From: Planctomycetota bacterium
GTDB taxonomy: Bacteria > Planctomycetota > UBA1135 > GCA-002748355
Assembly: GCA_002685965.1 (NCBI GenBank)
Contig: NYZE01000036.1
Location: 1 to 35,035, forward strand
Direction: 5' to 3'
DNA length: 35,035 nt
The position numbers and the translations under genes are program-made. Under the pieces are notes generated by a model. It had not been told where the DNA came from and ran no database searches. It was given only the letters and a program-made list of their open reading frames with translations. Positions 18,750 through 27,008 of this stretch are shown piece by piece; positions within the stretch are counted from its first letter, which is position 1; each line of letters starts with the position of its first letter.

Positions 18750-20120
18750 GTGTCGTTGTCGAGCAAGCTCACGACCGCGAAGCGCTGCCTGACCGAGTTC
18801 GGCCGTGCGATCGGCGTTCCGGTGCGAATGCTGCTCTACCTGCCACGCCGCCGCAAGTGGCAGAGGCGCACTGCCGAGCTACTCGATGCGCCGTTGCGAC
18901 CCGACGAGATCGGCGAGCTCAACGCCGCGGCGCGAGCTCGGTTCCGGCAGCACCTCGACGGCGTCGAGCTACGCCGCATCTTCATCTCGTGCGGCGAGAC
19001 CTCGAGTGAAGGGCACGCGCGGGCCTTCGTGGCGGAACTGCGGCAGCACCTGCCCGACGTACAACTGGTCGGCTTCGGCGGGCGGGCACTCGAGGCAACA
19101 GGCGTGCGCCTGCTCGGCAACCTCGTCGATGTCGCGGTGATCGGCGCCTGGGAGGTCATCGTCAACCTCTTCTTCTTCGTCGGAGTGCTGTCGCGCTACG
19201 TCGAGTTCCTCGAGCGCGAACGCCCGGACGTCGTCGTGCTACTCGACAACCCGGGATTGCACATGCTGTTCGCCGAGGAAGCGAAGAAGCGCGGGATCCC
19301 GGTGCTCTATTACATCTGCCCGCAATACTGGGCGTGGGCGCCGTGGCGCATGCGGCGCTTTCGCCGCGCCGTGCACGGCGCCATCTCGATTCTTCCGTTC
19401 GAACGCCCGCTGTTCGAAGCGCAGGGCATACCAACGGCCTTCGCCGGCAGCCCACTCTTGCCCCGCGTGCCTGACCTCGCAGCCGAGCCGCGCGACCCCG
19501 TGCTGGCGATCCTTCCGGGCAGTCGACGCGCTGAGATCGAGCGACACCTGCCGGGGATGCTCGGGTTGTGGAAGAGCTTCAAGGCGCAGCACCCCGACGC
19601 GCGCGCCGTGATCCCACAACAGAACACGCGCCAACTCGAACTGGCGCGGCGCATCGCGAGCGAAACACGGGACCTCGCCAGCCTCGAGATCATCGAAAGT
19701 GGCGCCTTCGCGGTCTTGGCGGGCGCGCGCGCCGCAATCGTCAAGTCGGGGACGAGCACGCTACAAACGGCGCTGTGCCGCACGCCGCAGGTCATCGTCT
19801 ACGCGATGCGCGGTCCGGTCGCTGCATGGCTGACCCGGCAGCTCCTGACCGCACCATGGTTCGGGGCGCCAAACCTCGTCCTTGGCCGGGCCGCCTTCCC
19901 CGAGTTCGCCTTCCACGGCGAAGGCCCGTGGTCGAGCATCCTCGACCAGCTACTCGAGGTCTGGGACGAAGGCGCGCCGCGGACAACCCAGCTTGCCGCG
20001 TGCGAGGAAATATGCAGCCGACTCGATGGCCCAGGGGCGACAACGGAGATGGTGCGCTGGTTGCTCAGCGCTTCCAGCCCGGCGGACGATAGCTCCGGGC
20101 CACGCGCAGCAGATCCATGA
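18750..20120 (+). CDS. lpxB: Lipid-A-disaccharide synthase with N-terminal extension
   Basis: LpxB joins UDP-diacylglucosamine and lipid X in lipid A synthesis at the inner membrane. The protein is 456 residues from a GTG start. About 72 extra residues, basic and not recognisable, precede the family start IFISCGETSSEGHA, where Glu83 corresponds to catalytic Glu15 of E. coli. LLDNPGLH keeps the catalytic Asp (Asp98 of E. coli), although the usual DAPDFN becomes DNPGLH. YYICPQYWAWAPWRMRR, LPGSRRAEIE (Arg201 equivalent) and SGTSTLQTAL follow the family. Its last 56 bases overlap the M28 peptidase gene tail to tail. Confidence 0.92.
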   Translation: MSLSSKLTTAKRCLTEFGRAIGVPVRMLLYLPRRRKWQRRTAELLDAPLRPDEIGELNAAARARFRQHLDGVELRRIFISCGETSSEGHARAFVAELRQHLPDVQLVGFGGRALEATGVRLLGNLVDVAVIGAWEVIVNLFFFVGVLSRYVEFLERERPDVVVLLDNPGLHMLFAEEAKKRGIPVLYYICPQYWAWAPWRMRRFRRAVHGAISILPFERPLFEAQGIPTAFAGSPLLPRVPDLAAEPRDPVLAILPGSRRAEIERHLPGMLGLWKSFKAQHPDARAVIPQQNTRQLELARRIASETRDLASLEIIESGAFAVLAGARAAIVKSGTSTLQTALCRTPQVIVYAMRGPVAAWLTRQLLTAPWFGAPNLVLGRAAFPEFAFHGEGPWSSILDQLLEVWDEGAPRTTQLAACEEICSRLDGPGATTEMVRWLLSASSPADDSSGPRAADP

Positions 20121-21228
20121 TCGCCATCTGACAGGCGCGCTTGCCGCGACCACCGAGTTCGTCGGTGGCGGTGAGCTTGGCCAACCGCTCGACGTGGGCG
20201 CGCAAGGTCCCGGCACGGCGCTCACTGATGCGCAGCTCTTTCTGCCGCTCGAGCACACTCTCGATCATCCGCACCAGGTCACGCGCATCCTGTACCTCCC
20301 CGGCCGGCTTGGCGACGAAGTCGAGCGGCTTGGTCGAAGTCACGATGTCGGCGAGGATCGCGCGCGCGATCCCGAGCGTGCGCGAGGCCTTCTCGTAGTC
20401 GAGGCGCTCGGGACGATCGAAGGGCGTGTGGTAGTACCACGGCGTCGCCGCAGTCATGAACAAGTACGGCACGTGCTTGGCTCGGTATGCCGAGTAGTCA
20501 CTGCGCGCGAACGCAGGCCCGACCGGCTCGATCAGATAGGTACCGAGCGGGATCGCCTCGAGCGCCTCTGCCTTGCGATGCTGCTCGAGCACGGCACGCA
20601 CGGCCTTGCTGTGCTCGCTGCCGAGCGCGTAGACGCGTTGCTCCTGGCCGGGCAGGAAGACCCCGCCGATCAAGTCGAAGACCAGCATGAACACCGTCTT
20701 GTCGATCGCAATGACACCGTGCCCGACGAAGCGCTTGGAGCCGATCAGCCCCTTTTCCTCGGCGTCGTAGGAGACGAACACCATGTGCCGCTTCAGCCCC
20801 TTCTTCCGAGCGGCGAAGTGCTCCGCAAGCGCGAGAACGCCAGCAACCCCGGAAGCGTTGTCATCGACACCCGGATAGATCGTCTTGCCAATGCCGCCGA
20901 GGTGATCGTGATGCGCGCCAACGACCACGAACTCTCGGGCCGGTGGCGGTGCCCGCAGAATGCCCGCGACGTTGCGACACTCCTTGCCACCGAAGCGAAA
21001 CTCATGGAAGAAGCTGCCGTTGTTCGCTGGCTCGAGCCCGATCTTCTCGAAGCGCTCAGCGATCCACTCCGCGGCCATCTTGCCCTCAGGCGACCCGGTG
21101 CCGCGCCCGCGCATCTCATCGGACGCGAGGAAGGAGACGGTCGCGCGCAGCCGAGCTGGTGCGAATGGGTCTGCGCGCCTGTTGCCTTGCGGCAGCAACA
21201 AGACGACCGCCAGGAGCGCTTGTCTCAT
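20065..21228 (-). CDS. Secreted M28-family zinc aminopeptidase-like protein
   Basis: This 387-residue metallopeptidase uses the ATG at 21228, which overlaps the upstream stop (ATGA) and begins a short hydrophobic leader (MRQALLAVVLLLPQG). All M28 di-zinc positions are present: His106 in GAHHDH, Asp122 in GVDDNASG, Glu157/Glu158 in DAEEKGLIGS, Asp185 in LVFDLIGG and His267 in WYYHTPFDRPERLDYE. It probably releases amino acids outside the cytoplasm. It is the last gene of the dap operon, and its 3' end runs 56 bases into lpxB on the other strand. Confidence 0.92.
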   Translation of the reverse strand: MRQALLAVVLLLPQGNRRADPFAPARLRATVSFLASDEMRGRGTGSPEGKMAAEWIAERFEKIGLEPANNGSFFHEFRFGGKECRNVAGILRAPPPAREFVVVGAHHDHLGGIGKTIYPGVDDNASGVAGVLALAEHFAARKKGLKRHMVFVSYDAEEKGLIGSKRFVGHGVIAIDKTVFMLVFDLIGGVFLPGQEQRVYALGSEHSKAVRAVLEQHRKAEALEAIPLGTYLIEPVGPAFARSDYSAYRAKHVPYLFMTAATPWYYHTPFDRPERLDYEKASRTLGIARAILADIVTSTKPLDFVAKPAGEVQDARDLVRMIESVLERQKELRISERRAGTLRAHVERLAKLTATDELGGRGKRACQMAIMDLLRVARSYRPPGWKR

Positions 21229-21398
21229 CGCTGGCCCGCCAGCTCCGTGTAGCGCGCAGCGTTGCCCTCGAGCGCGCGGTAGCGGCCTGGGAACCCGTCG
21301 CCGAAGTCGTCGAGTCGCTGTGCGAACTCGTTGGTCTCGGGGTGCGGGCAGAGGCTGTCGAGATCCCATGTGAGGGCGGGAGAGGGGATCGTTGTCAC
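21225..21398 (-). pseudogene. 5' fragment of an M3-family oligopeptidase (oligoendopeptidase F-like)
   Basis: The visible frame begins at GTG 21398 (or ATG 21419 inside the preceding gene end) and reads TIPSPALTWDLDSLCPHP, then about 35 more residues to TGA. WDLDSL followed by P.PET.EF is how M3 oligoendopeptidases start; a full protein would have over 550 residues and an HEXXH site, all missing. The stop overlaps the ATG of the M28 gene, so the deletion fused the remnant neatly to the next gene and kept four-base coupling. A real small protein cannot be excluded, but the match to an enzyme N-terminus argues against it. Confidence 0.55.
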
Positions 21399-21402
21399 GC
21401 GG

Positions 21403-21666
21403 TCAGCGTAGCCGCGCATAGACGAACTGGTCGAAGGTCTGCCCCTCTTTCGTGATCGCTAGTCTCAGCCGCGCCTCGAGTGGTAGCCGCTGTCGCAATG
21501 CCACGTCCCCAATACGCCTCACCAAACCAGAAGCCGATCTCGCCGGCCCGGCGCGCGGTGCCCTGCCCGAGTTCGACACCTTGCGGTTGTTGGCGTGCTG
21601 GACGAGTCCGGCCGCGTCGCTCTCCGGCTACCTGCGAATGCTGTAGTCACCGAAGAGGATGTTCAT
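21403..21666 (-). pseudogene. Decayed GNAT (RimJ/RimL-type) acetyltransferase
   Basis: Three blocks of a GNAT protein survive in 264 bases, about half the normal length. Block 1 starts at ATG 21666, MNILFGDYSIRR, then a TAG (21630-21628) where the family usually has Trp, then PESDAAGLVQHANNRKVS. Block 2 (about 21577-21487) is in another frame: GVELGQGTARRAGEIGFWFG then EAYWGRGIATAA, the acetyl-CoA loop region. Block 3 returns to the first frame: LEARLRLAITKEGQTFDQFV then YARLR and TGA (21405-21403). The gaps between blocks match missing family segments. The ATG still overlaps the stop of the Nudix/MBL gene (ATGA), so it was once a normal member of this operon. Confidence 0.8.
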
Positions 21667-23120
21667 GTCGCGACCCAAGCGTCGCCGACCTGACCCGCGC
21701 GACCCTCTTCCTCGAGCTTGATGAGACCGGCGAGCAAGGAACGCTCGGCAAGACCGAAAACGGCCGGATCGACGTCGTCGTACACCGTGGCCACCAGTGC
21801 GGCGAGCGACGCCGGCTCGACCGCCAGCGCCGCGACGATCTTGTCCTCTCGATCTTTCCGGTGCGTGATGTAGTCGCGTAACAGGGCGTGTCCGTCGCGC
21901 GCGGCGGGACCGTGCGCTGGGTACAAGGTCTGGATGTCGACCTCGAGCATGCGATGCAAGCTACGCATGTATGTCGTCATGTGCCCCTCGGGCGGATCGA
22001 TCACGATCGTCGACACGGTGGACACCAGGTCGCCGACGACCGCCGCCCGATACCGCGTCTCGACAAAGGCGAGGTGACCGCGATCGTGGCCCGGCGTGTG
22101 CAGGACCTCGAGGCGCCAGTCCTCGGCACCATCCGGCGCGCGACCGAGCTCGATCGTGTCGCCGTCGTTCAACTCCCGACCGGCCAAAAATCCCTGCGGC
22201 AGCCGCTCGAGCGTCAATCGATGCGCGTGCACGTCGAGTCCGTAGCGCTGACTGGTCGGCACGACTGCACCGACATGGTCCTCGTGGTGGTGCGTCACGA
22301 GGATGCCCTTGAGCTCACGTCCCTTGTCGACGTAGCGATCGAGCGCGTCGAACAACCGGGCTTGCTCGTCGGCGTCCGGCGTCGCCGGATCGACGATCCA
22401 CAGCTCGCGATGCCCAACGAGATAGGTATTGGTCGTCGTCGCCGGCGGCACGGTCGGCGTGCGCAGCGCACACATGTGCACGCCCGGGGAGAAGAAGACC
22501 GGGTGCAACTCGCCTTCGTGGTAGCGCTTCGCTTCGACGGCGACTTGCTCGTAGAAACCGCCCGGGCCGGCCTCGTCGAGAATGCGTAGCAAGGTCAGCA
22601 TCGGCGGCACGATCAGCAACTCGCCCTCGAGCCAGCGCCGCAACGCCTCACCCGGCTTGCAAAACGCTCCGTCGACGAGTTCGCCTTCGATGATGGTCGG
22701 CCACTCGTTGCGGGGCAACTCGGCGTGGAAGAAGTGCGCTTCATAACGCGTCTGCGCGAACTCCGGCGTCGTCAGCACGCAGAGCGGCTCGAGCCGATCG
22801 CCGATCCCCGCAGCGCTCGCGACCGCTGTTTCCCATCGCTCGTCGCCGCCATCGAGCAACGCCGCACGGATCGAGTCACGCTGGTCATCAGCGATGCGTT
22901 GCGCCACCGGTGACAGAAGCACACCGGTCTCTTCGAACAACTCGCGCAGCGCACACACCACCAGATCGCTACCGTCGCGGTCGTCCAGCACACCGCCCGG
23001 CGCGGCGAGATAGCCGCCGAAGAAGCGTAGCCGCTTGCTGCGCTCCACGAGGTAGACCTCGACATCGTCGCCGTCTCCGCGCGTCAGGATCACGCTCGCC
23101 GCGACGCGCTGCTCGGTCAC
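21663..23120 (-). CDS. Nudix hydrolase fused to LACTB2-like metallo-beta-lactamase-fold hydrolase
   Basis: The 485-residue protein starts at GTG 23120, which overlaps the dapE stop (GTGA); earlier in-frame starts would run deeper into dapE. N-terminal Nudix domain (about 5-180): PGGVLDDRDG then RELFEETG (59-66), a Nudix box with a longer loop as in CoA-type (NUDT7/19) Nudix enzymes. C-terminal MBL domain (about 205-410): HxHxDH at His277-His282, His345 in TPGHDRGH, Asp364 in VVGDLVS and His403 in YPAHGPA. A winged-helix-like end (410-485) matches the LACTB2 class. All metal ligands look intact. The double hydrolase may clean up nucleoside-diphosphate or CoA derivatives and a thioester or RNA-type substrate; this is inference. 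Confidence 0.9.
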   Translation of the reverse strand: MTEQRVAASVILTRGDGDDVEVYLVERSKRLRFFGGYLAAPGGVLDDRDGSDLVVCALRELFEETGVLLSPVAQRIADDQRDSIRAALLDGGDERWETAVASAAGIGDRLEPLCVLTTPEFAQTRYEAHFFHAELPRNEWPTIIEGELVDGAFCKPGEALRRWLEGELLIVPPMLTLLRILDEAGPGGFYEQVAVEAKRYHEGELHPVFFSPGVHMCALRTPTVPPATTTNTYLVGHRELWIVDPATPDADEQARLFDALDRYVDKGRELKGILVTHHHEDHVGAVVPTSQRYGLDVHAHRLTLERLPQGFLAGRELNDGDTIELGRAPDGAEDWRLEVLHTPGHDRGHLAFVETRYRAAVVGDLVSTVSTIVIDPPEGHMTTYMRSLHRMLEVDIQTLYPAHGPAARDGHALLRDYITHRKDREDKIVAALAVEPASLAALVATVYDDVDPAVFGLAERSLLAGLIKLEEEGRAGQVGDAWVAT

Positions 23121-24222
23121 GCCGGCCACAGCCATCGCTCGAGCACCGCGCAACTCTCGGCCAGTAGTGCGCGCGACGCGTACTCACCTACCTGGTGCGC
23201 CTGCGCCGTATGGCCCGGCCCGAAGTTGATCGCGTCAAGCCCCATGTTCGACAGACGGCCGACGTCGGTCCAAGCCTGCTTGGCCACGGTCTCGAGCGTG
23301 CCGTCTGCGGCCTGGCTGAGCCCTGCCACGAGCTCGTTGTCGACGCAGACCGAACCGGAGGGGCACAGGTCAACGACCTCGAAGTCGACGTCATCCCACG
23401 CCGCCTCGCCAACCGACTCGCGCACGAAGCTCTCAAGCCAGGCGACAGCATCTTCGTTGTCGCGGTCGGGAGCGAAACGGAAGTTGACGTTGACGGCACA
23501 CTCGCCCGGCACGACGTTGCGCGCACCGGCGAAGTCGATCATCGTCGCGCTACACACCTCGCGGAAGAGCAGGCCCTGGAAGGTCACCTCGCGCGAGCCG
23601 AGCGCCGCGAGGCGCGCGAGCAACGGCGCCGCCATGTGGATCGCGTTTTTGCCGTGCCAGGGTCGCGCCGAGTGGGCGCGCTTGCCGCTGAACTTGACGC
23701 GCGCATGCATCGTACCGAGGCAACCGAGCTCGAGGCGGTTGTCGGTCGGCTCCATGGCGATCGCCAAATCCGCCTCGAAGCACCCAGGCGCCGCCGACAG
23801 GATCTCGGGCATGCCAGAGTCGACATAGGGGCCCTCTTCACGCGCATAGAGCACGCCCGCGAGATTCAACTGGGGCTCCTCGACGACTGCGCGCGCCATC
23901 AGGTGCAGGATCACTGCGTCGGCGCACTTCATGTCGGATGCACCGAGACCGTAGATGCGATCGCCCTCGATACGCGCCGGGTTGCCATCGGATACCGGCA
24001 CCGTGTCGAGGTGGCCGAGCAACAATAGCGTCGGCACGCCTTCGCGGAACAGCCGCGGCTGGAAGGCTAGGTTGTCACCGGCGCGGGTGATCGCGTGCAC
24101 GTTCTTGCGGCGCAGCCATTCGTCGCAGAAGTCGCAGACCACCACCTCGTCGCCGATCACCGACGGGATCGCGATCAACCCGAGCGCCAGTTGCTCGAGC
24201 GGCGTCGGCTCCGCTGCGCTCA

Positions 24223-24226
<4 letters not shown>
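23117..24226 (-). CDS. dapE: Succinyl-diaminopimelate desuccinylase (M20 family)
   Basis: This 369-residue enzyme removes succinate from N-succinyl-LL-DAP in lysine and peptidoglycan precursor synthesis. Metal and catalytic residues are visible: His72 and Asp74 in GHLDTVP, Asp98 in GASDMK, Glu130/Glu131 in YAREEGP, and a C-terminal FGPGHTAQAHQVGEYA with the late His ligand. The lid-domain segment KFSGKRAHSARPWHGKNAI matches DapE rather than general M20 peptidases. The GTG at 24226 overlaps the dapD stop (GTGA). Identity is supported by dapD and dapC directly upstream. Confidence 0.93.
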
Positions 24227-25041
<815 letters not shown>

Positions 25042-25151
25042 GCGCCTAGGAAAGCGGTCGTAGCCCCCGCGGTCCAGCTATCCTCCGATGCTCGAGGAGC
25101 GCTCCTGCGGATTCACCTTCTTCCAGTCATCGTGCTCGCAGCGGTCACGCC

Positions 25152-26282
25152 TCAGACCCAGCGCTCGATCGCCTGCTTGCACCCGTCGACGCTCGGCACC
25201 AGCGCCAGCCGGAACCAACCCTCGTTGCCCGGACCGAAGAACGAACCGGGCGAAACCACGATCCCGACATCGAGCAGGCGCGCCGCGTAGCTCTCGTCGG
25301 TGTCACCCTCTGGCACCGCGGCCCAGACATAGAAGGTCGACGTCGCGGCCAGGACTTCGATGCCGCGCGCGCGCAGGCCCTCGCTGATCACGGCGCGCTT
25401 GTCGCCGAACACTCGACGCCGCTCTTCGGCGTGCACATCGTCCGACCAGGCCTCACGGCTCGCTTCCTGCGTGGGCACCGGCATCGCCTGGCCGAAGCCG
25501 GCGCGGCTCTCCTGGTAGAGCCCGATCAACTCGGCATCGCCCGCGACCATGCCCGACCGATAGCCGGTCATGCCCGAGCGCTTCGACAACGAGTGAAACA
25601 CGAGACAGCCCTCGCGGTCGAACTCGAGCAAACTGCGCGGCTTGTCGCCAAACCAAAGGTCGACGTAACACTCGTCCGAGCAGAGTACGAAGCCGTGCTC
25701 GCGGCGCGCATCGCACCAGGCACGCCACAAGTGCTCCGGCAAGTCCTGACCGGTAGGGTTGTGCGGGTAGTTGAGCCACACGATCCGCGCGTCGCGCAGC
25801 ACGTCAGTCGGCACCTGCGCCGGGTCCATGCAGTAGTCGTTCGACGCGTCCAGCTTGAACTCAAAGGTGTCGGCACCGGCATACAGACTGCCGATCTCCA
25901 TCACGGGATAGCCCGGCACCGGATACACGACGCCGCGCTTCTGCTCGGACGGATCGACGAGGACGAGAGGCAAGTGGAACACTGCCTCCTTGCTGCCACG
26001 CGTCGGGATACACTCGCGCTCGGGGTCGATGTGGACGCCGAAGCGACGGTCGTACCAAGCAGCGAAGGCCGCACGCAGGGCACTCTGGCCTTGTATGGTC
26101 GGATACTGCGACACCTCGGGCAGGGCGCGGCGGAATGCTCCGCGGATGAACTCCGGGGTGGGCTCGACCGGGTCGCCGGTGCCGAAGTCGAGCACGTCGA
26201 CGCCGCGTTCGAGCAGGTCGCGTTTGCGACGTGCCAGCTCCACCATCGGGTATGGCTTCAGGGCCCTGATGCGCTCGTTCAT
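25152..26282 (-). CDS. dapC: Succinyldiaminopimelate transaminase (class I/II aminotransferase)
   Basis: This 376-residue PLP enzyme probably carries out the amination between DapD and DapE. It shows the family N-terminus YPMVELARRKRDLL, the FGTGDPVEPTP substrate loop typical of DapC, NYPHNPTG, the SDECYVDLWF segment and the PLP Lys234 in SLSKRSGMTGYRSG. Linkage to dapD and dapE strengthens the specific call over a generic aminotransferase. Its ATG overlaps the stop of the upstream DUF2064 gene. Confidence 0.92.
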   Translation of the reverse strand: MNERIRALKPYPMVELARRKRDLLERGVDVLDFGTGDPVEPTPEFIRGAFRRALPEVSQYPTIQGQSALRAAFAAWYDRRFGVHIDPERECIPTRGSKEAVFHLPLVLVDPSEQKRGVVYPVPGYPVMEIGSLYAGADTFEFKLDASNDYCMDPAQVPTDVLRDARIVWLNYPHNPTGQDLPEHLWRAWCDARREHGFVLCSDECYVDLWFGDKPRSLLEFDREGCLVFHSLSKRSGMTGYRSGMVAGDAELIGLYQESRAGFGQAMPVPTQEASREAWSDDVHAEERRRVFGDKRAVISEGLRARGIEVLAATSTFYVWAAVPEGDTDESYAARLLDVGIVVSPGSFFGPGNEGWFRLALVPSVDGCKQAIERWV

Positions 26283-26887
26283 CGTGGTTGCTCGAGAAGG
26301 TCGAGGTCCGCCGGCACGTCAATGTCGTGCTCCGAGCGCAGCACGGCAGTCACGAGACCGGCACGGCGCGCAGCTCCGAGCGTGCGCTGAAAGACCTCGT
26401 GCGGCGAACCCTCGAGGGCCTCGATGAGTTGGCAAGGCAAGGCGCGTTTGGCCCCGATCAGGTAGTAGCCACCACCGTAGTCTGGCCCGAGCACGAGGTC
26501 GATCGCCGGGTCCATGAGGCGCTCGAACGCTGCGCACACCCGGGCTTCGGGAAGGCAGGGCGAGTCGGTGTTGCGAATCACGACCCGAGTGAAGCCCTCG
26601 GCGAAACAGCTCACGAACGCGTTCTCGAGCCGCTCGCCGAGCTTGGCGCCCTCTTGTGGCATCATGTCCACCGCAAGGTCCGGGTCCGGCAACTCGGCAC
26701 GCCGCTCCCAGGGGTACACCGCAAGCCGTAGCGCGACGTCCGGGATCCGCTGGCTCGCCACCACCACCTCGCGCAGAAAGCCGGCATAGAGTCCCGCGGC
26801 CTCCTCGTGCGTTAACGGTGGGCACAGCCGGGTCTTACAACGACCCGGGATCGGCACCTTCCCGAACAACACAAGGCAGGAATCCAT
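26279..26887 (-). CDS. DUF2064/TIGR04282 GT-A-fold glycosyltransferase-like protein
   Basis: The product is 202 residues from the ATG at 26887; a TTG two codons earlier is less likely. It has the family opening LVLFGKVPIPGRCKTRLCPPL, the GxRLxxAF segment LGERLENAFVS, the VVIRNTDSPCLP motif (canonical G.D.P.l) and the LGPDYGGGYYLIG core that binds a nucleotide sugar in related GT-A enzymes. The family is often annotated as glycosyltransferase, including arsenosugar synthesis, but the substrate here is unknown. It is the first gene of the run leading to dapC (ATGA overlap) and lies just downstream of the 15-bp tandem array in its own orientation. Confidence 0.85.
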   Translation of the reverse strand: MDSCLVLFGKVPIPGRCKTRLCPPLTHEEAAGLYAGFLREVVVASQRIPDVALRLAVYPWERRAELPDPDLAVDMMPQEGAKLGERLENAFVSCFAEGFTRVVIRNTDSPCLPEARVCAAFERLMDPAIDLVLGPDYGGGYYLIGAKRALPCQLIEALEGSPHEVFQRTLGAARRAGLVTAVLRSEHDIDVPADLDLLEQPR

Positions 26888-26917
26888 GAACAACTGAGCT
26901 CTTCCGCTCGTTCGACG

Positions 26918-26977
26918 GCTACCCCATTGTGGGCTACCCGGTTATGGGTCACCCAACTCTGGGCAACCTAGTTTTGC
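26918..26977. repeat. Four tandem 15-bp units with alternating CCC/GGG
   Basis: Units run 26918-26932, 26933-26947, 26948-26962 and 26963-26977, each exactly 15 bases with loose consensus GCTACCCNNTTNTGG. Core bases (CCC near the start, T in the middle, TGG at the end) recur while the rest varies. Each of the first three units plus the next base forms CCC-N6-GGG, and unit junctions read GGGCTACCC and GGGTCACCC, so the array has alternating inverted triplets. It sits in the 121-base gap between two divergent genes, 31 bases before the ATG of the secreted toroid protein. It could be a multi-site operator or a leader RNA structure. Confidence 0.85.
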
Positions 26978-27008
26978 CCCGCGAGAGACTCCAGGCTAGG
27001 AGTAAGGC

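Noticed and set aside
19882..21252. Plus-strand frame of 456 codons over the M28 gene
   Set aside because: The minus frame carries all di-zinc ligands of M28; the plus frame matches nothing.
26918..26977. CRISPR array
   Set aside because: Units are 15 bases, directly adjacent and without unique spacers, and no cas genes are present.
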